Shown in pieces: positions 1 to 9,172 of a stretch of 50,949 bases of DNA. The translations under genes and the position numbers were made by a program. The notes under the pieces are model-generated. The model was not told where the DNA came from. It was given only the letters and a program-made list of their open reading frames with translations, and did no database searches. This DNA is from an uncultured Lachnospiraceae bacterium (lineage in GTDB: Bacteria; Bacillota; Clostridia; Lachnospirales; Lachnospiraceae), in assembly GCA_949840805.1 (NCBI GenBank), contig CATKXR010000032.1, positions 1 to 50,949 on the forward strand, given 5' to 3'. Position 1 is the stretch's first letter. Each line of letters starts with the position of its first letter.

Positions 1-237
1 CAGGGAGCAGGACAGGCAGGAGGAAACGGGAGCGCACAGGCGGGAGCCAGAAGTGCAGCAGCCGGACAGAGAACGGCTGCGAACCGTACCGCTGCCAGAG
101 GGGCGGCTTCGGGAGCAGCAGCGGCCGGAAGGTCTGGGGCAGCCAGAGGAACAGCGGCGAGAGGTGCCTCTGCCTATGGTGACGGCTTTATGAGTATTCC
201 TGACGGGATTGAGGATGAGGGGCTTCCCTTCCATTAA
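1..237 (+). CDS. ssb: Single-stranded DNA-binding protein, C-terminal part (5' end outside window)
   Basis: The frame is open from the left edge to a TAA at 235-237. Only the tail is visible: a long Gly/Ala/Arg/Gln-rich linker followed by the acidic tip DGIEDEGLPFH. A disordered linker ending in an acidic tip with a Pro-Phe pair is the signature of bacterial SSB, whose tip docks repair and replication partners. The OB-fold domain lies outside the window, so the call rests on the tail alone. ICEs often carry their own ssb, and the genes that follow are ICE genes. The strong terminator directly downstream closes this transcription unit. Confidence 0.75.
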   Translation, partial: QGAGQAGGNGSAQAGARSAAAGQRTAANRTAARGAASGAAAAGRSGAARGTAARGASAYGDGFMSIPDGIEDEGLPFH

Positions 238-279
238 AAAAGATGGGATAAAGGGGGAGAGTCAACAGCAGGTTTATGG

Positions 280-321
280 GGCTGGCAGAATGGAGGGATC
301 TGTTCTGCCAGCCCTGTTTTT
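280..321 (+). terminator. Rho-independent terminator after ssb
   Basis: Perfect 11-bp stem GGCTGGCAGAA (280-290) / TTCTGCCAGCC (303-313), 12-nt loop, then CTGTTTTT. Confidence 0.85.
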
Positions 322-324
322 AAT

Positions 325-383
325 TTGCAAGAGTGAAAATAGACTATTTGTGCCGAAGTGTGGCATGGTTGCAAGAGTGAAAA
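325..383. repeat. 15-bp direct repeat upstream of the small membrane protein gene
   Basis: TTGCAAGAGTGAAAA occurs exactly at 325-339 and 369-383, 44 bp apart (about four helical turns). It lies between the ssb terminator and the next ribosome site, where a regulator would bind. Its role is unknown. Confidence 0.6.
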
Positions 384-407
384 ACAATAAAAGAGAAGGA
401 GAGCGTT

Positions 408-812
408 ATGAGTATAGAGAAGATAAGAAAGACCAGAATCATGATTCTGGCATGTGTATTTGGCATGGTAATCATCCAGTTGGCGGCTCCCATAATCCTT
501 GGGGTTCTGGTGCAGGGCATGGCCCTGGTGGTTCCGCTGGCTGTCTACCACTTTTTTGTGAAGGAGAAGTGGAGGCTTAAGCTGGTTCAGGGAAATGGGG
601 AAGCCCAGGGAGAAAGGCAGGAAAAGAGTGAATATCCATATGAGTATGACCCAGGATTTAGGAATGTGAATCCGGATGGGAGGGAGACGCCCTTTGACCC
701 TGTAAAGGACTTAGATGAGGAAATGCAGGAAACGGTACCGGAGACTGAGACATCCGGACAGCAGCCTGGTATGAGGAAGTGGGAAAGGATAAGATTATGG
801 CGGTTGCCATGA
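408..812 (+). CDS. Small membrane protein of unknown function
   Basis: A 134-residue protein with a good ribosome site (AGAAGGAGAG) upstream of the ATG. Residues about 10-50 are strongly hydrophobic and could form two closely spaced membrane segments. The rest is a charged cytosolic-type tail rich in Glu, Gln and Pro. I recognise no family. Its 3' end overlaps the next small gene by 34 nt, which suggests translational coupling. It sits between ssb and the RecD2-like helicase, so it is most likely an ICE accessory protein. Confidence 0.6.
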   Translation: MSIEKIRKTRIMILACVFGMVIIQLAAPIILGVLVQGMALVVPLAVYHFFVKEKWRLKLVQGNGEAQGERQEKSEYPYEYDPGFRNVNPDGRETPFDPVKDLDEEMQETVPETETSGQQPGMRKWERIRLWRLP

Positions 813-1015
813 AGCTGATGAAGAAAGAAATTGGTGAATTCTGGATACGGAAAGACGGGATCTGCAACTTCCATACCGGGAAAGGCTACCGAAGAGCCGG
901 GGCCATACCGGGATTTTCCGAAGCTGACAGGGAGACCCTTACCCAGCTCCTTAATGATGAAGGATTTATGGCAGAGGATCAGGGGAAATATCTGTATCTC
1001 ACATGGGTAGTATAG
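779..1015 (+). CDS. Small ICE protein of unknown function
   Basis: A 78-residue frame with a GTG start at 779 preceded by GAGGAA. An ATG at 797 preceded by GGGAAAGGA is an equally good start and would give 72 residues. The sequence is mixed alpha/beta in character, with no membrane segment and no motif I know. It overlaps the upstream membrane-protein gene and precedes the helicase gene by 99 nt. The overlap, length and codon use resemble a real gene, but the function is unknown. Confidence 0.5.
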   Translation: MGKDKIMAVAMKLMKKEIGEFWIRKDGICNFHTGKGYRRAGAIPGFSEADRETLTQLLNDEGFMAEDQGKYLYLTWVV

Positions 1016-1114
1016 GAGGAATGGGTTCTCCAACGACCTGGCAGGCGACGTAGAGGGTTGCCTGCCGTTTCCACAGTGGGAGGAACGTAATAAGAAAGAA
1101 CGGAGGGCAGAAGG

Positions 1115-3343
1115 ATGATTGTGTGTCAGCATGAATGGCAGAACTACAAAAACCCCGGAAACGGGTATACGGTGGCAGTCTACCGGACAAGGGAAAGGGA
1201 GAAGATTCCAATGCCCGCAATTAAGGCGGACCAGGGGAAATGGGTCTCTTTTACGGCAGTAGGCATGGAGCTTCCTGACCTGGAGCATGTGGATATCAAA
1301 CTGGAAGGAACCTGGGAGGACAAGGAACGGTTTGGAAAGCAGCTAAAAGTAGAAAGTTTCCATGTTCTTCTTCCAAAGACCAAACAAGGGATCAGCAGTT
1401 ACCTGTCTTCCATGGTAAAGGGAATCGGGCCCGTGCTGGCGGAAAAGATTGTAGACCGGTTCGGGGAGAATACTTTTGCGGTTCTTGACAAAGAGCCGGA
1501 ACGGCTGCTGGAGATTAAGGGAATTACGGAAGCCAGGCTGGAGGCAATCAAGGAATCTTATGGGGAAAGCGGGGAGATTCGGGAGTTAATGGTCTACCTT
1601 GCGCCCTATAAGGTAACTCCAAAGAAAGCGGAGAAGATCAAGGAGCATCTTGGCCTGGAGGCGGTGGAACTGATCCGGAAGAATCCCTACCGGCTCTGTG
1701 AGATTAAGGGCTTTGGGTTTCTCACCGTTGACCCAATCGCAAGGGCCGGCGCCGGGTTTTTGCCGGAGGCACCGGAACGGGTGAAGGCGGCAGTCCGGTT
1801 TGTGCTGGAGGAGGCTCAGAAGGAAGGATATCTGTATCTGGACAGCGGGACGGTGATTCAAAAGGCGGAACGTCTCTTAAACAAGGGCTTCGGACAGGGG
1901 AGAGTGGAACGCTCTGCCATTATCCGGGCCGGAAATGAGATGGTTCTGAAGGAGAAATCCCTGCAGGCAGACGGAAACGCCATTTTCCTCAATAAGAACC
2001 GGGAGGCGGAGCAGACAGCGGCCGGGAACCTGGTACGAATTTTAAGGGAGAGTGGAAATGGTTTTGATGTGGAACGGGAGCTGGAGGAGGTCCAGGCGGA
2101 GCTTGGCATTGTGCTGGCTGAGAGACAGAAGGAAGCGGTGCGCATGGTGTTTCAGTCCCAGGTTTCCATTATCACAGGCGGACCCGGAAAGGGAAAGACA
2201 ACGGTTTTGGGAGTGATCCTGAAAATATTTGAGAGGAAGGAGCAGGGGAAGCAGGTTCTTCTCTGTGCTCCCACGGGACGGGCCAGGAAACGGCTTTCGG
2301 AGAGTACGGGCTATCCGGCCCTTACCATTCACAAGGCATTGTATCTGACGGGGGAGGATGAGGAAGTTTCGGAGGATGAGATTCTGGAGGAAGACCTGGT
2401 GATTGCGGATGAATTTACCATGGCAGACATGTGGCTGGCGGCCGTCCTGTTTTCCAGGATAAAAAGCGGCGCAAGGCTGGTGCTGGTGGGAGATGTGGAC
2501 CAGCTTCCGTCTGTGGGGCCGGGGAGCGTGTTTAAGGAGCTGATTGCCTCCGGGGCGATTCCATTTACGGTGCTGGACGTGTTCTTTCGGCAGGCCAAGG
2601 ATTCCCGGATTATCTTAAACGCGGATTTGATCAACCGGAATCAGAAGTCTTTGCTGTTTGGGGAGGATTTTCAGTTCCATAAGGCGGAGGAGGATAAGGA
2701 AGCGGCGCAGATCATTGGCGATCTTTACAGGAAAGAACTTGGGAACTTTGGAGGGAATGCGGACATGGTTCAGGTGCTTTCGCCTCTCAGAGTCAACACG
2801 GAGGCGGGAGTGAATGCCCTCAACCGGAGGCTGCAGGAGATTGCCAATCCGGGTGCTTTGGACAAGGGGGAGTGGCGGTACGGTCCCGCAGTTTACCGTG
2901 TAGGGGACAAGGTTATGCAGACCCAGAACACGGAGGAGATTTCCAACGGCGATATCGGGCAGGTGACAGAGATTACCATGCAGCCGGATGGAAGCAGGGA
3001 AATGAGCGTCAGCTTCGGGGATATAGCAAGGAACTATCAGGAGGAGGAACTGGCTGTGCTGGACCATGCGTATGCCACCAGTGTCCATAAGAGCCAGGGT
3101 GGTGAGTATCCGGTGGTAATTATTCCGGTTTTGAAGTGCTTTTATCCTATGCTGAAACGGAATGTGTATTATACCGGAGTCACCAGGGCGAAAATGAGAG
3201 TCCACTTGGTGGGGAGCCGGCAGGCCCTTGCCATAGCGATCTCCAACACGGACGCTGGAAAGCGAAATACTCTTCTGGCTATGCGGTTGCAAAAGGAAAT
3301 GGAACGGCAGAGGCTGGGGGCGGTGCCTTCGGCGGCGGCTTAG
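1115..3343 (+). CDS. recD2: RecD2-like SF1B DNA helicase
   Basis: A 742-residue protein, the usual RecD2 length, with GGAGGG eight bases before the ATG. Helix-hairpin-helix segments lie near residues 95-150 (GIGPVLAEKI, LEIKGITEARL). The SF1 helicase core follows: Walker A GGPGKGKTT (about 355-363), Walker B with VIADEFTMAD, motif III VGDVDQLPSVGPG, a FRQ motif, and the C-terminal UvrD-like block ATSVHKSQGGEYPVV with VTRAK. RecD2 enzymes unwind DNA 5' to 3' and work outside RecBCD. Walker A has Lys where most RecD2 proteins have Thr (GGPGTGKTT). In an ICE it probably serves element replication or repair. The family is certain; the role in transfer is inferred. Confidence 0.93.
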   Translation: MIVCQHEWQNYKNPGNGYTVAVYRTREREKIPMPAIKADQGKWVSFTAVGMELPDLEHVDIKLEGTWEDKERFGKQLKVESFHVLLPKTKQGISSYLSSMVKGIGPVLAEKIVDRFGENTFAVLDKEPERLLEIKGITEARLEAIKESYGESGEIRELMVYLAPYKVTPKKAEKIKEHLGLEAVELIRKNPYRLCEIKGFGFLTVDPIARAGAGFLPEAPERVKAAVRFVLEEAQKEGYLYLDSGTVIQKAERLLNKGFGQGRVERSAIIRAGNEMVLKEKSLQADGNAIFLNKNREAEQTAAGNLVRILRESGNGFDVERELEEVQAELGIVLAERQKEAVRMVFQSQVSIITGGPGKGKTTVLGVILKIFERKEQGKQVLLCAPTGRARKRLSESTGYPALTIHKALYLTGEDEEVSEDEILEEDLVIADEFTMADMWLAAVLFSRIKSGARLVLVGDVDQLPSVGPGSVFKELIASGAIPFTVLDVFFRQAKDSRIILNADLINRNQKSLLFGEDFQFHKAEEDKEAAQIIGDLYRKELGNFGGNADMVQVLSPLRVNTEAGVNALNRRLQEIANPGALDKGEWRYGPAVYRVGDKVMQTQNTEEISNGDIGQVTEITMQPDGSREMSVSFGDIARNYQEEELAVLDHAYATSVHKSQGGEYPVVIIPVLKCFYPMLKRNVYYTGVTRAKMRVHLVGSRQALAIAISNTDAGKRNTLLAMRLQKEMERQRLGAVPSAAA

Positions 3344-3453
3344 AGAAAAGGGACCGATTTTTGGAAAGGTAATGAGCTTGGAATGATTTCCGCGAGCAAT
3401 GGGCTAAGTGCCATGCTTGCATGAGCATTTGACGAATGCCGCGAGGGTCACAT

Positions 3454-3507
3454 ACTCCGCTGCTCTGCAGCACAGCAAGATTAATGTCTCGTTGCTTGCA
3501 GCGGAGT
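3454..3507. other. Nested inverted repeat between recD2 and the MoxR gene
   Basis: ACTCCGCTGC (3454-3463) pairs with GCAGCGGAGT (3498-3507). Inside, AGCAA pairs with TTGCT, and AGA with TCT, around a TTAATG loop. There is no T-run, so it is not a classical terminator. It could be an RNA-processing or protein-binding structure. The rest of the 240-bp gap shows nothing else. Confidence 0.45.
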
Positions 3508-3581
3508 TGCTGACTGGATAACAGGAATAACAGAGGGAATTTTATTCTGGTAACATTGAAGAAAGAAGGAGAAACGAACCT

Positions 3582-5417
3582 ATGGGAAAAACGAAGATTC
3601 TGGAGAACTGGACATTTACCCGTTCCATGCCGGCTCCTTTTGACACGGAAGTGTTGAGAAGGGGAAAGAAGGATTCAACGGAGGAATCCTGCCTGTCTGT
3701 CCACAACAAGATGACAAGGGGAAGACGGGCCACTTTAAACAGCGTCACGCTCCGGGGAATGCTTCTTGCGGCTGATATCATAAACGGAAAAAGCAAAGGC
3801 GCTATGGGAGTGGAGACGGAAAATGGGCAGATCTGCCGGTATTATGTGGAGACAGTGAATTCTTCCGGGGCTGCGGATGAGATACGGATTTTCATTTATG
3901 ACCCCAAAAAGGGAAACTGGAGGGCTGCTGTCAAGAAGGGAGAGGCACTGTCCCCATATCCCAGGATTGGGGAGAACGGGGCCAGTGGGAAGGAGATGTT
4001 TCTGCTCTTGGCATATGGCAGTATGGTACAAGGCCCTATTCATGACCAGGAGTTTGAGGACAGCTTTCGGACATTTGTGAGAGAAAAGGACAAAGGATTC
4101 CCGGACATGGACCTTGCCATGGAGTGTGCTTTTTTATGCTGTGACAACCTGTACAGGAGATTGGAGAATCGGGACAGCTTAGGTGCGGCGGGAATCCCAT
4201 TTCGTAATGATGAGATCGCGGCGGGTAATGTGACCGTGATTCCTACTGTTCGTCTGAAAAACGGCCGTTATGCGGTAACCAGGACGGATTACGGGACGTT
4301 CCAGGTGCTGGAGAGCAAAGAGGCGGTGAAAACTTCCGGGACTATCGGGGATTTGAAATCAGGGTATAACCGGAAATTCCCATTGGATGAACGGGAGAAG
4401 GATCTGGTTCCTGCCCTGCCGGAGAACTACCAGGTTCCGGTGGAGGTGACGGAGATTGTGGATGTAGTGCTGCACACGCCCATGCGGGTATTTATGAGCG
4501 CCGGGGAGTCCGGAACGGGAAAGACGACCAATGCCAAAATGGTGGCCCAGCTTTTGGGAATGCCTTACTATTTCTTTACCTGCGGTGAGGGGACGGATGA
4601 GACGGACTTGGTGTCTACCATGATTCCCAATATTGGGGGGAAAGAGATAAGGCCGGAGGTGGAACTGCCTACCTTTGAGGACATGGTTATGGACCCGGCT
4701 TCCGCCCTGGAGCGTGTCTGCGGAAACTATGAGGAAGAGATTAGTCAGGAAGAGGCGTTTCAGAGGATTTTGTCAACCATATACCAGACTGGTTTTCAGA
4801 ACGGCCAGGGGGAGAAGGATTATGTGCTGGTGGAATCCAGTATTGTCACTGCCTGCAGGAGACCTTCTGTGATTGAGATTCAGGAGCCTTCGGTGATCAC
4901 AAAGCCGGGAACCCTGGTGAAGCTCAACGGGCTGTTGGACGATGGGGCGGCCATTACCCTTACAAGCGGGGAGGTGGTGAGAAGGAATCCGGAGACCGTG
5001 ATTCTTCTGACTACCAACATGGGCTATAAGGGCTGCCGCGGATTTAATGAGTCGGTGCTGTCCAGAATGCGGATGATTCACTACTGTGAACCTCTGACGG
5101 CAAAGGGCATGGTGGAGCGTGTGATGAAACGGGTGGCTGGCATGGAGAGGAAGACTTTGGAGAAAATGGCGGAGACCGTATGTGAGATTCAGAAATACTG
5201 CCGGACGGAAATGATTACCGGAGGGGTGTGCGGATACCGGGAGTTTGAGGACTGGGTATGGGCCTCCCTGGTGCAGAAGGATATCTGCGGTGCTGCCCAA
5301 AGGACAGTGGTTGCCAAGGCGGCGCCGGAGGCGGAAGAGAGGGAGGAAATCTATAAGACCCAGATACTCACCAAGTTTGAGGTGGAGAGCGGAGCTGGCG
5401 GTGTGAAGGCTGCGTAG
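3582..5417 (+). CDS. MoxR/CbbQ-type AAA+ ATPase
   Basis: A 611-residue protein with a ribosome site GAAAGAAGGAG. The first 280 residues are an extension with no family I recognise. The AAA+ core follows: Walker A GESGTGKTT (about 308-316), a Walker B-like VIEIQE (about 430), sensor 1 ILLTTNMG (about 478) and an arginine finger in NESVLSRMRM. MoxR-type ATPases remodel or activate partner complexes together with a VWA-domain protein, and such a protein is encoded next, so the two very likely act as a pair. The long N-terminal region is unusual for MoxR proteins. The substrate is unknown. Confidence 0.85.
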   Translation: MGKTKILENWTFTRSMPAPFDTEVLRRGKKDSTEESCLSVHNKMTRGRRATLNSVTLRGMLLAADIINGKSKGAMGVETENGQICRYYVETVNSSGAADEIRIFIYDPKKGNWRAAVKKGEALSPYPRIGENGASGKEMFLLLAYGSMVQGPIHDQEFEDSFRTFVREKDKGFPDMDLAMECAFLCCDNLYRRLENRDSLGAAGIPFRNDEIAAGNVTVIPTVRLKNGRYAVTRTDYGTFQVLESKEAVKTSGTIGDLKSGYNRKFPLDEREKDLVPALPENYQVPVEVTEIVDVVLHTPMRVFMSAGESGTGKTTNAKMVAQLLGMPYYFFTCGEGTDETDLVSTMIPNIGGKEIRPEVELPTFEDMVMDPASALERVCGNYEEEISQEEAFQRILSTIYQTGFQNGQGEKDYVLVESSIVTACRRPSVIEIQEPSVITKPGTLVKLNGLLDDGAAITLTSGEVVRRNPETVILLTTNMGYKGCRGFNESVLSRMRMIHYCEPLTAKGMVERVMKRVAGMERKTLEKMAETVCEIQKYCRTEMITGGVCGYREFEDWVWASLVQKDICGAAQRTVVAKAAPEAEEREEIYKTQILTKFEVESGAGGVKAA

Positions 5418-5505
5418 TTAGAGTCAGTTTTTATATGTGCCGGAAGAAATTCATATGATAAAAAACGGAGAGAGCTGGAACATCAACGCAGAAGGGAGAA
5501 GAGCT

Positions 5506-7935
5506 ATGAATGGAGTACAAAGTAAGCGGAAAGAAGTCAAAAAGGTCCGGGAGCATATGACAGATAAGGAATTGTTTCTGTCAAAGGCGTACCAGGATTC
5601 TTTAAGGAAATTTGCGAGAGTATTGGGAGGGAACCAGGCCGTGGGCCTGGTTCTTGCCTACACAAAGGAGGAAGATTCCGGGATTGCTCTCACGGACGGA
5701 AGAACCATATATTTAAACACGGCCAACATCGTGACGGAGCAGTTTCGGGAACGGAAGGAAAAAATGGCAAGCCATGAGGGTTTGACGGCCCATGAGTGCG
5801 GCCATATCCGCTATTCGGATTTTGACCGGAGGACGATCTATACAAACGGGTTCTCTCAGGGGCGTATTTTCCCAAGGCCGCCAGAGGGGCAGACGCCGGC
5901 GGAAAAACGGGCGGCGGAGGAATTAAAGCAGTTTATAAGACGGAGGGACAAGACAGCAGTGTCTGTCATTGGCACGACAGCTTCTAATCTGAACAATATA
6001 TTGGAGGATGTGTATATTGAGAGCAAAATGTGCCAAAGGTATCCGGGAAGCGTCCGGACGTCTATTCAGAGGAATGCGGCGGCTCTTCTGGGGCAGATTC
6101 CCACGGCTGCGGACCGGAAGACGGAAAAGAACGATGGTCTGGATATCATGACCGACTTGATTCTACGGTATGCCAGAAGCGGTGAGACAGAGGAGGAAAA
6201 GGCGTATGACAGGCAATACCGGACTTGTCTTGCGGCCTGTCGGAGCCCGATTGACGAGGCGGTGGGAAGTGACGACCCGGACATCCGGTATCTGGCTGCC
6301 AATGAATTACTGCTTAAGATATGGAAATATGTCAAGAAGGCAATCCAAAGGGCAAGGGCTGATCTGGGAAAGGATTTTATGAAGCTGCCGCCGCAGGAGC
6401 AGGAGAAGAAAGCCAGGGAATACTTAAATGAGAACCTGAAACTAAGTTCTTTATCCGGCGCATATGGAGGATGGCGCAGAGAGCGCAAAACCATAGAGGG
6501 CTGGGATGGCAGCCTGGATTCCGAAAAAGAGCCTGGGCAGGAAGGAGAAGGACAGGAGGAAGAGAATGAGAAACAGGATGGACAGACAGAAAAAGAGGGG
6601 AACGAGAGTCCGGGTGAAAGCGGACGGAATGAGGGAAAGGAGAAGGAACAATCTCAGAAAGGGAATGGCCAGGGAAGAAATGCCGGGGAGGAAAATAGTT
6701 CTCAGGAAAAGGCTTCCCAGGGAAAACGTTCAGAGGCGGAAGACGGCGGCTCTCAGGAAGACCAGGGAGAGGCAGGCAAGGAGAAAGAAGGAGAAGGTGA
6801 AAACAGTGATAATGGCGAAAATGGAGAAAACGGCGAGAATGGGAATGAAGGCTCAAAGGTGCCTTCCCATATCATTCTGCTTCGGCTTGGGCAGTTGGCT
6901 GCTCAGGGTGAAGGGGATGATTGCAATGAAGAACAGGGCGGAGAGGTCGGCCTGCCTGGACGGGGAGGCGGTATCAGAACCGGAGAGATCAGCAGGGATC
7001 TTTTGGAAATCCTGAACAAAGCGGCAGAGGAGGCTTATGGAAAGCAGGCGGAGATAAAGTTAAAGAAGCATTTGGAAGATGAGGCGGAGGAGTTGTCTCC
7101 TGAGGGAATCCACAAAGGCGTTCCTATCAGGGTTTACCGGGAACTGGAGATTACGCCTGATATGGAGATAGGATATAAAACGATTGAACCGGAAATTAAA
7201 AAGGCTGCCGGCCGTTTGAGGCAGACGGTGGAGGAGATTCTGATCCGGAAGGAAGGGGGAGTCATGTCCGGCCTTTACATGGGGAAACGGTTAAGCAGGG
7301 GGAACCTTTACCGGCAGGATGGGAAGATTTTTGAGAAGAGGATTTTGCCGGAGGAGGGATTTTCCGTTGCTTTTGGCGTCCTGGTGGACAATTCCGGTTC
7401 TATGACGACTGAGGACAGGATTGGACAGGCAAGGAAGGCGGCTCTGGTTCTCTATGAGTTCTGCAGGTCATTGTCGATTCCCATTACGGTTTATGGGCAT
7501 TCTACTTGCAGTGTGTTTTTTAACGGGAGTTACCGGGAAGGGGTGGCTATGTATTCGTTTGCTGAGTTTGATTCCGTGGACGGGAAGGACCATTTGAGGA
7601 TTCAGGGGATGGGAAGCAGCCAATGTAACCGGGACGGCCTTGCCCTGCGGTTCGTGGGGAAACATTTGGCCAAGCGGGAGGAAGAGGTGAAAATCTTAAC
7701 CCTGATTTCGGATGGAAGCCCCTATGCGGTTAACTATGGCGGAGAGACGGCAAAAGCGGATTTGAGAATGGCGAAGCAGGAGCTTCACAAAATGGGGGTT
7801 ACGCTGTTTTCGGCGGCTATCGGGGATGACCGGGAGGTGATTGAGGATATTTATGGGGACAGTTTTTTAAATATTTCAGACCTCAAGACTATGCCACAGA
7901 AGCTTGCAGCGTTGCTTTTGCGGTATATCCGGTAA
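5506..7935 (+). CDS. VWA-domain protein with N-terminal HExxH metallopeptidase-like motif
   Basis: I chose the ATG at 5506 because GGGAGAAG lies just upstream; the frame also extends up to a GTG at 5437. The 809-residue product has AHECGHIRY (HExxH at about 96-100) and a later NILEDVYIES that could supply a third zinc ligand. A Glu/Gly/Gln/Asn-rich linker spans about residues 340-460, and the C-terminal VWA domain has a full MIDAS (DNSGSM, then SSQCN and SDGSP). This resembles the CobT/NorD partners of MoxR ATPases plus a protease-like front. The upstream AAA+ gene is the likely partner. Proteolytic activity is inferred from the motif only. Confidence 0.82.
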   Translation: MNGVQSKRKEVKKVREHMTDKELFLSKAYQDSLRKFARVLGGNQAVGLVLAYTKEEDSGIALTDGRTIYLNTANIVTEQFRERKEKMASHEGLTAHECGHIRYSDFDRRTIYTNGFSQGRIFPRPPEGQTPAEKRAAEELKQFIRRRDKTAVSVIGTTASNLNNILEDVYIESKMCQRYPGSVRTSIQRNAAALLGQIPTAADRKTEKNDGLDIMTDLILRYARSGETEEEKAYDRQYRTCLAACRSPIDEAVGSDDPDIRYLAANELLLKIWKYVKKAIQRARADLGKDFMKLPPQEQEKKAREYLNENLKLSSLSGAYGGWRRERKTIEGWDGSLDSEKEPGQEGEGQEEENEKQDGQTEKEGNESPGESGRNEGKEKEQSQKGNGQGRNAGEENSSQEKASQGKRSEAEDGGSQEDQGEAGKEKEGEGENSDNGENGENGENGNEGSKVPSHIILLRLGQLAAQGEGDDCNEEQGGEVGLPGRGGGIRTGEISRDLLEILNKAAEEAYGKQAEIKLKKHLEDEAEELSPEGIHKGVPIRVYRELEITPDMEIGYKTIEPEIKKAAGRLRQTVEEILIRKEGGVMSGLYMGKRLSRGNLYRQDGKIFEKRILPEEGFSVAFGVLVDNSGSMTTEDRIGQARKAALVLYEFCRSLSIPITVYGHSTCSVFFNGSYREGVAMYSFAEFDSVDGKDHLRIQGMGSSQCNRDGLALRFVGKHLAKREEEVKILTLISDGSPYAVNYGGETAKADLRMAKQELHKMGVTLFSAAIGDDREVIEDIYGDSFLNISDLKTMPQKLAALLLRYIR

Positions 7936-8056
7936 GGAAGGTATGTGTTCGGGGAGCCTGGCAGGGACTGGGAAGTAAGGGCTATAACTGGAATGTGGCT
8001 GGACAGACTGGCGGACGTTGGAAAGCATTGGATGATACATAGAATAGGAGGATTTT

Positions 8057-8779
8057 ATGGCGAAAAGTGAGAAGAAAGACTGGTCACAGGAGGTATCCGG
8101 GCAGATCGCGGTGTGCAAGACGGATAAGACACTGCTGGAATTGTGGGACAGCTTAAAGCCTGCGTCTGAGTTATTTCCGGCCCATATCCATGCGGCCGGG
8201 GAGAAGGTGGAAATGGGGGAACGGTCTCTGATCCGGTTGAATATGCTGGATTACAGCAACGGCACCGGGGAAAAGACGGTGAGCGTTTATGCCAATATCA
8301 GCCCGGAGGAGGCCAGGTATGTCTATTCGGCGTTGTTTTGTCATTTGCCTGATTTTGCATTTTCCCAGGATAAGATTTTCGGGGAGCCGGATGAAAAGGG
8401 ATACAGTATTGTGACAAAGCTGCAGATTGCCCGGTATGATGTGGACCAGAAGGGGAATAAGCGGAATTATCCCTGGTATGTGGAGATTCAGAATGGGGCC
8501 GGGGTTGCCGTGAGAAACGCCAATGGCGGGCGGTATTGCAAGAAGGACAGCTATGTGTGCCACAGGAAGGTTAGGATGTTTTTAAGCGACCGGGATATGT
8601 TTGTGATGTTCTGCCGGGCGGATTCTTATATCCGGGCGTTTGAGATAGAGTATGCTTTCAGGCAGAATCGGGTCGGGAATTTTGGGAATCTGTTTCATCT
8701 TTTGAATAAGGAGATTCAGAAGGTGGTGGATTTGGTGCAGTTTTATGGGGAAGGAGATGGGCTACGGAAGGTGAGCTAG
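8057..8779 (+). CDS. Uncharacterised ICE protein, 240 residues
   Basis: The ATG is preceded by TAGGAGG. The soluble product has a Lys-rich start, no membrane segment, and motifs I cannot assign (YPWYVEIQNGAGVAVRNANG, then two Cys in GGRYCKKDSYVCHRK). It follows the MoxR/VWA pair by 121 bp in the same direction and is closed by a terminator, so it may be the third member of that operon. No function is proposed. Confidence 0.65.
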   Translation: MAKSEKKDWSQEVSGQIAVCKTDKTLLELWDSLKPASELFPAHIHAAGEKVEMGERSLIRLNMLDYSNGTGEKTVSVYANISPEEARYVYSALFCHLPDFAFSQDKIFGEPDEKGYSIVTKLQIARYDVDQKGNKRNYPWYVEIQNGAGVAVRNANGGRYCKKDSYVCHRKVRMFLSDRDMFVMFCRADSYIRAFEIEYAFRQNRVGNFGNLFHLLNKEIQKVVDLVQFYGEGDGLRKVS

Positions 8780-8827
8780 GGAAAGAATAAAGAGTGTGGA
8801 TTAAGAAAAGTAGGGTAATTTGAATGG

Positions 8828-8867
8828 AAAGCCTCTCCTGGATTTGGAAATTCGGGGGAGGCTTTTT
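8828..8867 (+). terminator. Terminator closing the MoxR/VWA operon
   Basis: AAAGCCTCTCC (8828-8838) pairs with GGGGAGGCTTT (8855-8865) with G-U wobbles, and the stem ends in a T-run. It marks the left boundary of the AT-rich cargo island. Confidence 0.8.
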
Positions 8868-8895
8868 GGTATTGATAAAAAATCGCACGATTTTG

Positions 8896-8924
8896 TTGAT
8901 ATTACCGTTCGATATGTGTATAAT
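8896..8924 (+). promoter_or_regulatory. Sigma-A promoter for the Phd/PIN pair
   Basis: -35 TTGATA (8896-8901), 17-bp spacer, -10 TATAAT (8919-8924), 32 bp before the antitoxin GTG. Confidence 0.75.
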
Positions 8925-8956
8925 TATAATAGGCAGAAAGAATTGGAGGTGATTTT

Positions 8957-9172
8957 GTGTCTATTACAGCAACAGAATTAAAGATGAATTTGGGAAAATA
9001 TCTTCTTATGGCAGAAAAAGAAGATATTTATATTACACGGAATGGGAAAATAGTGGCGAAACTCTCTAATCCTTACCAGGACCGTGTGGATGTGGCGAAA
9101 TCCTTATTTGGGATCATTCCTGATGAAATGACATTAGAGGAAGCCCGTGAGGAAAGGCTGGGGAAAATATGA
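8957..9172 (+). CDS. Phd/YefM-family antitoxin
   Basis: GTG start with TTGGAGGTG upstream; 71 residues. The opening (SITATELKMNLGKYL...DIYITRNGKIVAKL) is the Phd/YefM DNA-binding fold: a TELK-N-type helix, then a strand carrying 'I-TRNGK-VA-L'. The acidic C-terminal tail (DEMTLEEAREER) would wrap the toxin. The stop overlaps the toxin start by 4 nt (ATGA), which fits co-translation. The protein probably represses its own promoter 30 bp upstream. Confidence 0.88.
   Translation: MSITATELKMNLGKYLLMAEKEDIYITRNGKIVAKLSNPYQDRVDVAKSLFGIIPDEMTLEEAREERLGKI

Noticed and set aside
6530..6850. Low-complexity GGA-rich stretch considered as a repeat element
   Set aside because: It encodes the Glu/Gly/Asn linker of the VWA protein in frame.
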